27,736 nt of DNA from a virus. Position 1 is the stretch's first letter; every line of letters starts with the position of its first letter. The stretch lies in IMG/VR virus record IMGVR_UViG_3300021502_000006, positions 1 through 27,736 of that record; one strand, 5' to 3'. Shown here piece by piece: positions 16,829-23,560 of the stretch. The translations under genes were made by a program, and so were the position numbers. The notes below the pieces were generated by a model. The model did no database searches, was not told the DNA's origin, and was given only the letters and a program-made list of their open reading frames with translations.

Positions 16829-18447
16829 CCAAGCATCCCCTCTGCAGGACTACCCGGAACAATCGGCTGGTTAAGCCCAGGCATACTCTTCCCAACTTTC
16901 TCCATCTGCTCCATCTGCTGCTGCTGTTCCATTTGCTGCTGCTGTTCTGCTTTCTGCTGCTCAACCTCAGTCTCTGAAAATAGATTATCAGCCGGGAATC
17001 CATTGTTTATTGCAGCATCACGCATTGTATTTGGCCAATTAATAACCATACCAGCTTCCGGATTAAGCGGCATAACTCTTTCCAAATCGGAAAGTGTTGC
17101 CTTGAAGCCGTCATTAAAGGCCGCCCTCTTCTGCATCTGAGCCAATGGGCCGTAATATTCCCACCCGATCTCACCTTTCAATTCTGCCGGCGGTTCCGGC
17201 ATCCGGCCATTCTTTGCTTCAATATCGAATATCTTAAATAACATATTATCCAGAGCTTCTGACTCATAGTTTGATATTGGAGCCGAGATAAGGGAGGCTT
17301 TCTCTCCTTTCCTCTCTGCAACCTCCATCGCCGTCATTCTCTGTGTCAACTGAGTCAAAAGCTTCCAGTAATCAATGTAAAAAGCTGCATCGACAGCCTT
17401 CTTCTTCCTGTCCCATTGATCTACGCCAACCGGGTAATTTGTTGCCAAGTGCCAGGGCTGAACAATCCTCCCAGGATCTCCATAGTAATTCGCTCCGCCG
17501 GGTTTATTCCGGACTTTATCTTTCATTTCCTCCGGAATGTTAAGAGGTGGGTTTGCCGCCTTGTGAGCAGCTTGTAATAATGTTTTTGCCATGGCGTTAA
17601 GCCCTTTAATATCCGGAAGTGCATCATGCGCAGGGCCTCTTCCATACTTCTCAAGCCCTTCAACCCTATACCGCCAGACAATGAATGGAAATGTATCAAA
17701 TCCGCCAACCCGGATAATGTCTTTCTGCCCCTCCTCCCAGTATACAGAGGCAGTCTCACCTTTCACTCCGGGAAATTTGAACCATTCATCTTTCGCCGGG
17801 AATACGGCGTGCATTATTGTTACCTTCTCAAATGGACTCTCTTCGGCCATCTTCAACAACTCTTTAGATAACTTATTCTTTTCTTTGATAAAATAATTGG
17901 CTGCAGCCCTTGCACCAACCTTTATTTCCCGATATATTGTATCAACTTCACCAAACCAGTTATGATCCAGATATATCTCGCTCGGATGTCTTAAATTAAA
18001 AACAGCCCTCCCGGTGGCCGGGTCTTCCTCCATGTACATTGTCGCAGTCGCAATCGTTATACCCATTTTTGTATAACTCGGGATAACTTTGTAGAAATTA
18101 CTCCGGGCAAGAGCGGCCAGAATGATATAATTAACTTTCTGAAAATATGACTGTACGGTCAATTTTTTATTAATATCCGGATCCAGGGCTCTCATTCCAA
18201 CCCAGGGTGCGCTTTTGGATATTAAATTACCCACAATACCATCGGCCATCGTATTCGCATCCTCAATCCCGGTCGTATCATACACATCTTTGGCATATTC
18301 ATCAGACTCGGTGTCCTCTTTCTCAAACATCAACGATATCTGCGGATTTACATACTTTGCTATTTCCGTCCACGTCCCCACCTGCTTCTTGTTTTCTTCC
18401 TTAAGCATTTCGAGACGTTTGTTTAACGATTTAAGATCTGCACCCAT
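16825..18447 (-). CDS. Portal / head-tail connector protein (T7 gp8-like)
   Basis: 540 residues. Conserved podovirus connector features: a helical N-terminus (LNKRLEMLKEENKKQVGTW), then EIAKYVNP, then YDTTGIEDANTMADGIVGNL, W-V-G-M-R at the base of the core, LRHPSEIYLDHNW, and a central helix region with GRGPAHDALPDIKGLN. The C-terminus is low-complexity and Gln/Met/Glu-rich (repeated QQQQMEQ), ending NQPIVPGSPAEGMLG. As the dodecameric portal it docks the terminase during packaging and the tail adaptor afterwards. Start overlaps the previous gene by one base (TAATG) with a GGGAG site. Confidence 0.88.
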   Translation of the reverse strand: MGADLKSLNKRLEMLKEENKKQVGTWTEIAKYVNPQISLMFEKEDTESDEYAKDVYDTTGIEDANTMADGIVGNLISKSAPWVGMRALDPDINKKLTVQSYFQKVNYIILAALARSNFYKVIPSYTKMGITIATATMYMEEDPATGRAVFNLRHPSEIYLDHNWFGEVDTIYREIKVGARAAANYFIKEKNKLSKELLKMAEESPFEKVTIMHAVFPAKDEWFKFPGVKGETASVYWEEGQKDIIRVGGFDTFPFIVWRYRVEGLEKYGRGPAHDALPDIKGLNAMAKTLLQAAHKAANPPLNIPEEMKDKVRNKPGGANYYGDPGRIVQPWHLATNYPVGVDQWDRKKKAVDAAFYIDYWKLLTQLTQRMTAMEVAERKGEKASLISAPISNYESEALDNMLFKIFDIEAKNGRMPEPPAELKGEIGWEYYGPLAQMQKRAAFNDGFKATLSDLERVMPLNPEAGMVINWPNTMRDAAINNGFPADNLFSETEVEQQKAEQQQQMEQQQQMEQMEKVGKSMPGLNQPIVPGSPAEGMLG

Positions 18448-18962
18448 TATACACTCCCGGCAAAGGTGGCTGCTTCAATATCTTCTTTCTTCAATTTATC
18501 TGCAGTACCAATAACCTGTTTCAATAATTGTTTGATATATTCCCTGTCACTGTCTTTTCCACTCGGTTCCTCCCCGGTTGCATTACGGTATAATTTCCCA
18601 AATTCCTCATCATCCATCGAATCAATCGCATCTTCTGTAAGAAATTTCCCATCCGTATCAGTAAAAATACTCACAAGCTCCTTGTCAGAAACCGCCTTGT
18701 TCTTCTCGTCAATCTTATCCTGATCTATCAGCTTCTGATCAGAGGTCGCCAAAGTAGCCCCTTCCCCGGCTGCAAAGGTCTCTATCGGCCGGTCGCTCTC
18801 CCTCGTTGCCGTCCCGCTCTCCCCGGGAATACCCCCGGTGTCCGCAAAACTGCCTTCCTTATTCTTCGGCTGTATATCGTATTGACTCAATAAACTCTCT
18901 ACTTCGTCAGCATTATCCTTCCCGACAATCTCAATCAGCTTCTTTATTAACTCTTCCATCAT
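18447..18962 (-). CDS. Acidic hypothetical protein between terminase and portal genes
   Basis: 171 residues, strongly acidic (many D/E clusters such as IDSMDDEEFGKLY). It starts MMEELIKKLIEIVGKDNADE and has a low-complexity Gly/Ser/Thr/Glu middle (GGIPGESGTATRESD). Helix-rich ends flank the disordered middle. ATG follows GGAGGTAA. No known family recognised. Position between the large terminase and the portal in an otherwise morphogenetic operon suggests a packaging or head-assembly accessory, but this is inference from context only. Confidence 0.7.
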   Translation of the reverse strand: MMEELIKKLIEIVGKDNADEVESLLSQYDIQPKNKEGSFADTGGIPGESGTATRESDRPIETFAAGEGATLATSDQKLIDQDKIDEKNKAVSDKELVSIFTDTDGKFLTEDAIDSMDDEEFGKLYRNATGEEPSGKDSDREYIKQLLKQVIGTADKLKKEDIEAATFAGSV

Positions 18963-19104
18963 TTACCTCCAGCTCTTTAATATATTCTACCAAATACCGA
19001 ATTTCACTATCTATCAAATACTCGGCTACATTTTTCAATACGCCTCTCGCCCTGTAATCCTTTACTTCCTTGATGCAATCCTGCACTTTTAAGCGTTTTT
19101 TCAA
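18931..19104 (-). CDS. Small helical hypothetical protein (possibly the 3' part of a frameshifted gene)
   Basis: 57 residues from a TTG at 19104, preceded by GAGGAGG with 6-nt spacing: MKKRLKVQDCIKEVKDYRAR, then a basic/acidic helix rich in L, E and V ending VNKEAD. The same frame is open upstream to 19161 but has no other good start. The reading frame directly upstream (19007-19174) also looks protein-like, and deleting one base in the six-A run at 19096-19101 would join them into a single roughly 80-residue helical protein. It is therefore either a separate small gene or the second half of a broken or frameshifted gene. Function unknown. It overlaps the following gene by 32 nt. Confidence 0.5.
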   Translation of the reverse strand: MKKRLKVQDCIKEVKDYRARGVLKNVAEYLIDSEIRYLVEYIKELEVNDGRVNKEAD

Positions 19105-19174
19105 TCTCAGCCTCCTCTTTAATATAATCATAAAGCCAATCATTTCCTTTGCAAATATCAATTAAGCTTCCCAT
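19007..19174 (-). CDS. Small ORF overlapping the end of the large terminase gene (possible 5' part of a frameshifted gene)
   Basis: 55 codons starting MGSLIDICKGNDWLYDYIKE. ATG at 19174 lies 8 nt after GAGGAA, inside the end of the terminase gene. The first 26 residues look like real coding sequence (ending KEEAEIEK); after the six-A run at 19096-19101 the frame becomes less protein-like (GLQGERRIEKCSRVFDR). A +1 change at the A-run would fuse it in frame to the downstream 57-residue protein. Could be a natural mutation, a homopolymer sequencing error, recoding, or two overlapping genes. Confidence 0.4.
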   Translation of the reverse strand: MGSLIDICKGNDWLYDYIKEEAEIEKTLKSAGLHQGSKGLQGERRIEKCSRVFDR

Positions 19175-20700
19175 ACGTCAAATTCCTCTTCATCATGGCT
19201 ATATTCATCGTAAGACTCTACATAGTTCTTCTCAATAGCCCCGGTGGGAAACGGCATGAAAACAGCCTTATGATTAATCTTCGCCAGGCAGTCAAGCATA
19301 TCATCATGCTCCACAAACGGATATATCGTCAATTCCTGCTCTATAAACACCTTTACCAGGTCCTCGCTCTTATGTTCCCAATTAGTCCGGTAAATATGTT
19401 CCGGGAAATATATCCTCCCCTGCTCAAAAATAGGTACTAAACTCTGGATTCTCGCCTGTTTTGCCGAATTTTCCCTCAAACTCGTTATATGAAACCGGTA
19501 ATTGTACTGCTCCATTACGTATTTAAAATGCTCTATATCGTTCATCATCGCACTTTCCTCGTATCCGACAAACTTCGGATCATACTTCTGATGTAAATTA
19601 AACAATATAGACGCCCTTTCTGTCAAATTTAATTTATCCCGGATCATCTCAATTACATAATAGTTCTTGTCCGGGCCATATCCGATTACCCAGAAGACTG
19701 TATAGTCGTTATCCTTCCCTTTCTTTGAAGCCGGGTCGCAAAAAATCGCAACATTCAGCCCTGTATAAATCTCCCCGGGCCAATACTTCATCCACTTCTC
19801 TTCAAATCCCTGTTTATCTTCCTGCAGCGGGTCCAGAAGCATCTGTGCTGCAAATATATACGGCCCCATCTTCTTATATTTACCGGCCAATGTCTCCTTT
19901 GACATGAATACCGGTTCGCCGTCAGCTTTACCATTCTTCGTCGCCGGGTATATCCGGGGGATTATCTCCCCTGTTTTCCGGATCGTATCATATGTATCAT
20001 ACGGATGGTAAATTGTGCCTTCGTACCATTCTCGTCCGCCGTCCCTCCCAAGGTTTTGTGATAACCGCCAGCCGGCAGTTGTCTTTTCTCTCATAGCCTG
20101 CGTCAAAACAGTCTTATCAGTTACAATATCATTGTAAATCCTCAATACAAAATGCTTTGATGTAGGCTGTGCGTCAATAACTCCCCAGGCTTCCACAGTC
20201 TGCTCATTCGGATTCGTGTCTCTCTTAACACAAATCCCGCTCTCCGCACTCCAGCTGAATCCGTACTTCTTCGATTCCTTCTTCGGATTCTGCCAAAAAA
20301 TTTCCGGGAAAAGCCACTTCAACAATTCATTACTCTCAAGCTCTTTCATTATCATTTTCAAAAAAGCTTTCGCTATCGGCCGGTTAAAGGAGAATATACC
20401 GATAGTAATCTCCGGATCTTTACATATCTCCTGAATCGTCCCGGCAAACGTTATTAAACTCGACTTGTAATGCTCCCTCGCCCATAAGTCCAGTCTCGAG
20501 TCCGGATCCGCCTCAACTTCCCTCGCTCTCGCATATACCCAGTCATTATCCCCGTCCTTCCTCTTCAATACCCTCGTAAACAAAAAAAACCGGTCATGAA
20601 GTACCAATTCCCTCATGACCAGCCGTAATGTCTCTTTGCCGTGTTTCTCAGCTTTCTTTAGAGTTTCATCGTAATATGTATTGGCTTCTACTCTTGTCAA
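19162..20700 (-). CDS. terL: Terminase large subunit
   Basis: 512 residues; packaging motor ATPase and nuclease. N-terminal ATPase: a Walker A-like REHYKSS at 75-81 and a hydrophobic Walker B-like strand ending in Asp (LRIYND, D191). C-terminal RNase H-like nuclease: first Asp in IFCDPASKKGKDNDYTVF (D322), Glu at GYEES near 381-382, and Asp in HDDMLDCLA (466-470). The start is TTG, preceded by AGAGG at about 7 nt; there is no upstream ATG in frame before the neighbouring gene. The nuclease order D-E-D and the length are normal. It should dock on the portal encoded three genes downstream and act with the small terminase-like protein at 21423-21980. Confidence 0.92.
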   Translation of the reverse strand: MTRVEANTYYDETLKKAEKHGKETLRLVMRELVLHDRFFLFTRVLKRKDGDNDWVYARAREVEADPDSRLDLWAREHYKSSLITFAGTIQEICKDPEITIGIFSFNRPIAKAFLKMIMKELESNELLKWLFPEIFWQNPKKESKKYGFSWSAESGICVKRDTNPNEQTVEAWGVIDAQPTSKHFVLRIYNDIVTDKTVLTQAMREKTTAGWRLSQNLGRDGGREWYEGTIYHPYDTYDTIRKTGEIIPRIYPATKNGKADGEPVFMSKETLAGKYKKMGPYIFAAQMLLDPLQEDKQGFEEKWMKYWPGEIYTGLNVAIFCDPASKKGKDNDYTVFWVIGYGPDKNYYVIEMIRDKLNLTERASILFNLHQKYDPKFVGYEESAMMNDIEHFKYVMEQYNYRFHITSLRENSAKQARIQSLVPIFEQGRIYFPEHIYRTNWEHKSEDLVKVFIEQELTIYPFVEHDDMLDCLAKINHKAVFMPFPTGAIEKNYVESYDEYSHDEEEFDVWEA

Positions 20701-20710
20701 TTACAAACCT

Positions 20711-21004
20711 CTAAAATATCTCTTTCAATTTATCCTTAAGACCCTTCTTCTCTTTCTTTTTCTCAACCTTTTCTCTAATCTTCTCTTCTTTCTTAATTAC
20801 CTGTTCGACCGGTTTGTCTTCCAGCTTCTCCGCATCTACCATATCCGTTATCATCGGTCCCTTCCCGGGCAGCTCCCTATATACCCGGCCACATACCGGA
20901 CACACCATCGTTACCATTACCTGCCAGCCGTATGACATCTTTACCATCTTAACCACAGGTTTACCCTTCACATGCTTACACTTCCTCGCAAACCTTACCT
21001 TCAT
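20711..21004 (-). CDS. Basic protein with zinc-ribbon-like knuckle
   Basis: 97 residues. The N-terminal half carries C-K-H (9-11) and CPVCGR (35-40), a possible zinc-binding set around a short beta region (MSYGWQVMVTMV). The C-terminal half is a Lys/Glu-rich helix (KKEEKIREKVEKKKEKKGLK) that may be a coiled coil. It is overlapped by the preceding gene (ATGA at 21001-21004). A nucleic-acid-binding role is plausible from composition. With only three cysteines and one histidine visible, zinc binding is not certain. Located just before the large terminase, so a packaging accessory is possible. Confidence 0.65.
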   Translation of the reverse strand: MKVRFARKCKHVKGKPVVKMVKMSYGWQVMVTMVCPVCGRVYRELPGKGPMITDMVDAEKLEDKPVEQVIKKEEKIREKVEKKKEKKGLKDKLKEIF

Positions 21005-21426
21005 CTATTCCTCCTCGCCCATATTATCAAATGAGCATAATTCGCTATATCCGCCGCTTCCCTCTCAATCTCAAACACTATCCTCTCATCCATCATTTCA
21101 TCTATTATCGCCTTCCCTAATTCCTCAACTTCCCCCTGGAGTAAAAAATACAACTCCGTTATGTCAGTCGGAAATTCCCCCTTATTTACCCGGTCTTTAA
21201 ACTTGACTACCTGCCACCTATTCCCTAACCGGATAACCTTCTTATATGGCCTAAATTTCCTCCCGAAAATTCTATCCACTCTTTTAAAAATTTTTGGTAA
21301 ATAACTCGTGAGTAATCCACTACTGTTCCGTTTTAATTCAATGGGGGAGGGTGACGGGGTTGTGTTTCCAATATTACGTTTTCTATCCGTGAGTCTGTCA
21401 AATACGAAACTGGTTTCGTTTTTCAT
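21001..21426 (-). CDS. MazG-like nucleotide pyrophosphohydrolase-type protein
   Basis: 141 residues. The C-terminal 55 residues contain the two half-motifs of the all-alpha NTP pyrophosphohydrolase (MazG-like) fold: E99-V-E-E102 in LLQGEVEELGKAI and E123-A-A-D126 in EREAADIANYAHLII. These acidic residues bind Mg2+ in the family, which hydrolyses NTPs or dNTPs to monophosphate and pyrophosphate. The N-terminal 80 residues are basic and not recognised. The first codons after ATG are copy 2 of the 24-bp palindrome (residues 2-9, KNETSFVF). The start overlaps the preceding stop (ATGA) with AGGAG 7 nt upstream. Such proteins are often encoded by phages; its place inside the packaging operon is unusual. 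Confidence 0.65.
   Translation of the reverse strand: MKNETSFVFDRLTDRKRNIGNTTPSPSPIELKRNSSGLLTSYLPKIFKRVDRIFGRKFRPYKKVIRLGNRWQVVKFKDRVNKGEFPTDITELYFLLQGEVEELGKAIIDEMMDERIVFEIEREAADIANYAHLIIWARRNR
21400..21423. repeat. 24-bp palindrome, copy 2 (inside a coding region)
   Basis: Imperfect copy (AAATACGAAAC + TGG + TTTCGTTTTT) lying within codons 2-9 of the MazG-like gene, on the opposite strand to the coding sense. One arm mismatch (A for T) is shared, in inverted orientation, with copy 3 at 22174-22197, so these two copies are closer to each other than to copies 1 and 4. Confidence 0.75.
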
Positions 21427-21980
21427 TCGTCTGCTCCTACCAACAATCCTCTTCCTACTTCCTCATCGAGATACTTTTCCTTGACCGGTGGGTTTATTAT
21501 CCTTACGTTGTCTATCATGTCCCGGACCTCTGCTGGTAGTATGTCCTTCTCTTCCTTCTTTTCGCTTGGCTTGTATACTTCCGTAAGCTTCAGTAACCTA
21601 TTCTTCTCTTTCTGTATGTCTAAACATAACTTCAAACTCTGTATCTTCTGATCCCCTTCTGCGTTCTCCAGTGCTACCTTATACATATAGTCCAGATTCA
21701 GTATCGCACGCCCTAAGTGTTCAGTTCTTGCCTGCATACTGTTCCCTACTATATCATCTTTTGCCTTTCTCAAGTAGTTATCTATGGCACTATTAGTGAG
21801 TCCCCATGACTCAACCTCAGGATCTACTAATATCTGTGCTCTCTTCATCCCACGTGCTAAGAGGGTTATGATGTGGTCTATGCGATTTTGTATTATTGCG
21901 TTAGATTGTTTGGTATTTCTCTTTTTATGTATGATATCCATGAGAGTAGTATAACCGGGGGAAGGAGATTTTGCAATCAT
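21423..21980 (-). CDS. Terminase small subunit-like protein (start uncertain: 21980 or 21941)
   Basis: 185 residues from ATG 21980, or 172 from ATG 21941. The N-terminal part resembles a helix-turn-helix (RIDHIITLLARGMKRAQILV, then ESWGLTNSAIDNYLRKAK), followed by long helices (EHLGRAILNLDYMYKVALE, SLKLCLDIQKEKNRLLKL). This matches small terminases of the type with an N-terminal DNA-binding domain, an oligomerising helical middle and a disordered C-terminus. It would recognise the packaging site and recruit TerL. It is the first gene of the leftward operon. Neither start has a good ribosome-binding site. A promoter-like pair (TTGCAA, 17 nt, TATACT) places a transcript start at about 21941, so a leaderless mRNA starting MDIIHKKRN is possible. 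Confidence 0.7.
   Translation of the reverse strand: MIAKSPSPGYTTLMDIIHKKRNTKQSNAIIQNRIDHIITLLARGMKRAQILVDPEVESWGLTNSAIDNYLRKAKDDIVGNSMQARTEHLGRAILNLDYMYKVALENAEGDQKIQSLKLCLDIQKEKNRLLKLTEVYKPSEKKEEKDILPAEVRDMIDNVRIINPPVKEKYLDEEVGRGLLVGADE
21948..21976 (-). promoter_or_regulatory. Candidate sigma70-type promoter for the leftward late operon
   Basis: On the minus strand TTGCAA (21976-21971), a 17-bp spacer, then TATACT (21953-21948). A transcript would begin around 21941, which is the A of the second possible ATG of the terminase small subunit-like gene. The -10 matches 5 of 6 consensus bases and the -35 matches 4 of 6. Confidence 0.4.
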
Positions 21981-22124
21981 TTTTTGATTTGGTGTGTGTT
22001 TTTGTTGAGTTTTATTGGTTTTTATCTGGTTTCTGTCTCTTATGAGTCGGTCTCTAATGACTTATAGTGATTATAAGAGGGTTGGTAAAAGTGTGTCAAG
22101 TACCGACTGATCAGTCAGAAGTGA

Positions 22125-22166
22125 TTTGTTATTAAATAATTTAATAGGAGTTTGGTTGGCTATAAG
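22125..22166. repeat. Direct repeat, copy A (42 bp)
   Basis: Begins TTTGTTATTAAATA and ends TATAAG. Matches copy B at 22195-22236 in about 33-35 of 42 positions by eye, with start-to-start distance exactly 70 bp. The 24-bp palindrome (copy 3) lies between the two copies. Confidence 0.75.
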
Positions 22167-22173
22167 TTTAATT

Positions 22174-22197
22174 AAAAACGAAACTGATTTCGTATTT
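22174..22197. repeat. 24-bp palindrome, copy 3
   Basis: AAAAACGAAAC + TGA + TTTCGTATTT; arms match except one position. It lies between the two 42-bp direct repeats of the control region, consistent with an operator in the divergent promoter region. Confidence 0.8.
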
Positions 22198-22236
22198 GTT
22201 ATTAAATATTTTAATAGTAAGTGTGTTGGTTATAAG
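22195..22236. repeat. Direct repeat, copy B (42 bp)
   Basis: Begins TTTGTTATTAAATA and ends TTATAAG; partner of copy A at 22125-22166. Its end forms the left arm of the TATAAG-N5-CTTATA dyad at 22231-22247. Confidence 0.75.
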
Positions 22237-22253
22237 AATAACTTATATATCAT
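22226..22253 (+). promoter_or_regulatory. Weak candidate promoter for the rightward block
   Basis: TTGGTT (22226-22231), 16 bp, TATCAT (22248-22253), overlapping the TATAAG/CTTATA dyad. The -10 is good and the -35 poor. If used, the transcript would carry the long inverted repeat at 22344-22502 as a 5' leader before the first gene. Confidence 0.3.
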
Positions 22254-22343
22254 ATCATTGCTGTTTAGTTTCTTTAGTCTCTCTTGTTATCAATCTGTAA
22301 GTGATTTGTGTCTCTTCTTCTTCGGGTTTTTTAATTATGCACC

Positions 22344-22502
22344 CCTCGCAAAAAACTTTCAAGGCCGAGTCGGAGAAATATCAAAAATAATAACGGTCTT
22401 GCTTCTACTTCTTTATAGTCTTAGGTGTTCGTATGATTTTTGACATTTCTCCTTTAAACCTCCGCTTCGCTCCGGGCCTTGACTCGGTTTTTTGCTGCGA
22501 GG
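22344..22502. repeat. Long imperfect inverted repeat in the leader of the rightward operon
   Basis: Nested complementary segments: CCTCGC (22344-22349) with GCGAGG (22497-22502); AAAAAAC (22350-22356) with GTTTTTT (22487-22493); AAGGCC (22361-22366) with GGCCTT (22475-22480); and 20-nt arms 22372-22391 and 22433-22452 pairing at 18 of 20 positions around a 41-nt loop. CCGAGTC (22365-22371) can instead pair with GACTCGG (22481-22487), which is followed by TTTTTT, giving an alternative terminator-like form. Confidence 0.7.
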
Positions 22503-22540
22503 TTAAGAGTCAACCCATATTAAGAATCAAGGAGATCAAG

Positions 22541-22672
22541 ATGGCTTACAAAACATGGAAACAGTTAAATCTACGTACATTAAGGAAACAGTACAATTCA
22601 TTGTCAAAGGTGTTTCGTAATGAAATCAGTTTTGATGATTTTTGTACTACTTCGTATGACAGTAGACGTTAA
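22541..22672 (+). CDS. Small hypothetical protein, first gene of the rightward block
   Basis: 43 residues: MAYKTWKQLNLRTLRKQYNS, then LSKVFRNEISFDDFCTTSYD and a short basic end. ATG at 22541 is preceded by AAGGAGATCAAG, a strong ribosome-binding site, so this start is chosen over upstream in-frame codons. Basic N-terminal helix, acidic/aromatic C-terminus, no membrane segment. No family recognised. It follows the long inverted repeat, and its stop codon lies inside the first of four tandem hairpins. Small first genes like this in phage early operons often take over host functions, but nothing in the sequence assigns a role. Confidence 0.65.
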   Translation: MAYKTWKQLNLRTLRKQYNSLSKVFRNEISFDDFCTTSYDSRR

Positions 22673-22755
22673 GGCGTCCAGGGAGGTCCGAGTCCTCCCT
22701 GCTGCATAATGCTTTCTCGTATGAGAGAGTCTAATTTAATACCGCTCGAAAGAGC
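22665..22755 (+). ncRNA. Run of four tandem hairpins between two early genes
   Basis: Hairpins in order: GACG-TTAAGG-CGTC (22665-22678); CAGGGAGG-TCCGAGT-CCTCCCTG (22679-22701, 8 bp); CTTTCTC-GTAT-GAGAGAG (22712-22729, 7 bp with one G-T pair); GCTC-GAAA-GAGC (22744-22755, GNRA tetraloop). None is followed by a U-tract, so a simple terminator is unlikely. They may be processing sites, a stable mRNA spacer or a small RNA. Confidence 0.45.
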
Positions 22756-22767
22756 AAGGAGTTTATT

Positions 22768-23223
22768 ATGGAAATGAAGAAAATGTTTACAGACAAGATT
22801 GACGGGATTTACAACATCGATCAGTACGAGGATCCCAATACTGCATGGGAAGTGTTGGAATCACTTGCTAACGATCGTGGAATGGACGACAACATGAAGT
22901 TTGCTTTTAACCGCAATTTCTACGGTTACATCAAGGATTATGAACAGAAGTTTGATACTGAGATCATGCGCCCGGTTAAACATGGAGTTGAATATCTTCT
23001 CTCGCTTTCTCTTGATGATAGAGAAAAAATCTATCTTAAAGGCGACTTCTGGGGCAGGACTTGGAAACTTCTCGATCCTAATTCACAGTACGGCATCGCA
23101 TGGAAATCTGAATCCGGAACAGCAAGGTTCCCTTCTCAATACATGCACTTCGTTAAAATCGTGTTTATGAACGACCTTCACAAACATCTCTCAAAAGTTG
23201 TTCTTGAAAAGAAGGAGGCATAG
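22768..23223 (+). CDS. Hypothetical protein, 151 residues
   Basis: Begins MEMKKMFTDKIDGIYNIDQY and ends KHLSKVVLEKKEA. ATG preceded by AAGGAG at 6 nt. Soluble-looking, rich in aromatic and acidic residues (RNFYGYIKDYEQKFDTE, LKGDFWGRTWKLL); no cysteine pairs, signal peptide or membrane helix seen. No family recognised. It is followed one base later by the next gene, whose ribosome-binding site is inside its last codons. The N-terminal 'MFTDK' resembles 'IFTDKK' of the next protein, a very weak hint of relatedness. Confidence 0.7.
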   Translation: MEMKKMFTDKIDGIYNIDQYEDPNTAWEVLESLANDRGMDDNMKFAFNRNFYGYIKDYEQKFDTEIMRPVKHGVEYLLSLSLDDREKIYLKGDFWGRTWKLLDPNSQYGIAWKSESGTARFPSQYMHFVKIVFMNDLHKHLSKVVLEKKEA

Positions 23224-23224
23224 C

Positions 23225-23527
23225 ATGTTGATGTCTTCTATTTTCACAGATAAGAAAGATGTAAACCTTCTCAACCCAGAAAGAGTTTACTATCTTGAGG
23301 GCGGGTACAAACTCTCCCATTTCAAGGTATGGCGTCTTAGTTATGGTGAACGTGAGATTATGACTGAATCTCATGTTAATTTCTGGAATATAGTTGATCT
23401 ATTTCCCAGAAAGACTTACAAGTTCACAGACGTTGCTAACTTCGCTGTTGCGGAGTGGCAAGAGAAACAGTACGTCGGCAGCGATACAGAGGGTCATACG
23501 CTCGATCGGATAATCCGGTCAATGTAA
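23225..23527 (+). CDS. Hypothetical protein, 100 residues
   Basis: Begins MLMSSIFTDKKDVNLLNPER and ends HTLDRIIRSM. The ATG at 23225 follows AAGGAGG with a 6-nt gap, which decides the start; an ATG two codons later is also possible. Beta-like N-terminal part (RVYYLEGGYKLSHFKVWRLS), then FWNIVDLFPRKTYKF. No family recognised. Expressed with the preceding gene and closed by a strong terminator 8 nt after its stop. Confidence 0.7.
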   Translation: MLMSSIFTDKKDVNLLNPERVYYLEGGYKLSHFKVWRLSYGEREIMTESHVNFWNIVDLFPRKTYKFTDVANFAVAEWQEKQYVGSDTEGHTLDRIIRSM

Positions 23528-23534
23528 TCAAGTT

Positions 23535-23560
23535 GCTCCCTGAAAAGGGAGCTTCTTTTT
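23535..23560 (+). terminator. Rho-independent terminator
   Basis: Perfect 7-bp stem GCTCCCT / AGGGAGC with GAAA tetraloop, followed by TTCTTTTT. It ends the transcription unit containing the 151- and 100-residue proteins. Confidence 0.9.

Larger units (their letters stand above)
21981..22540. other. Divergent control region without a convincing gene
   Basis: 560 bp between the leftward and rightward blocks. It is AT-rich and contains dyads CTTATA-N5-TATAAG (22061-22077), GACTGATCAGTC (22105-22116, perfect 12-bp palindrome) and TATAAG-N5-CTTATA (22231-22247), the 70-bp-spaced direct repeat, palindrome copy 3 and the long inverted repeat. An open frame at 22126-22443 has no ribosome-binding site and runs through these repeats; it is judged non-coding. 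Promoters, operators or a replication origin are all possible. Confidence 0.6.

Noticed and set aside
22126-22443. 105-codon open frame on the plus strand in the control region
   Set aside because: TTG start without a ribosome-binding site, very hydrophobic low-complexity product, and it runs through the direct repeats, the palindrome and half of the long inverted repeat.
22679-22706. tRNA T-arm and 3' acceptor half (loop TCCGAGT)
   Set aside because: No complementary 5' acceptor strand or anticodon arm is found upstream; the hairpin is reported only as one of four tandem hairpins.
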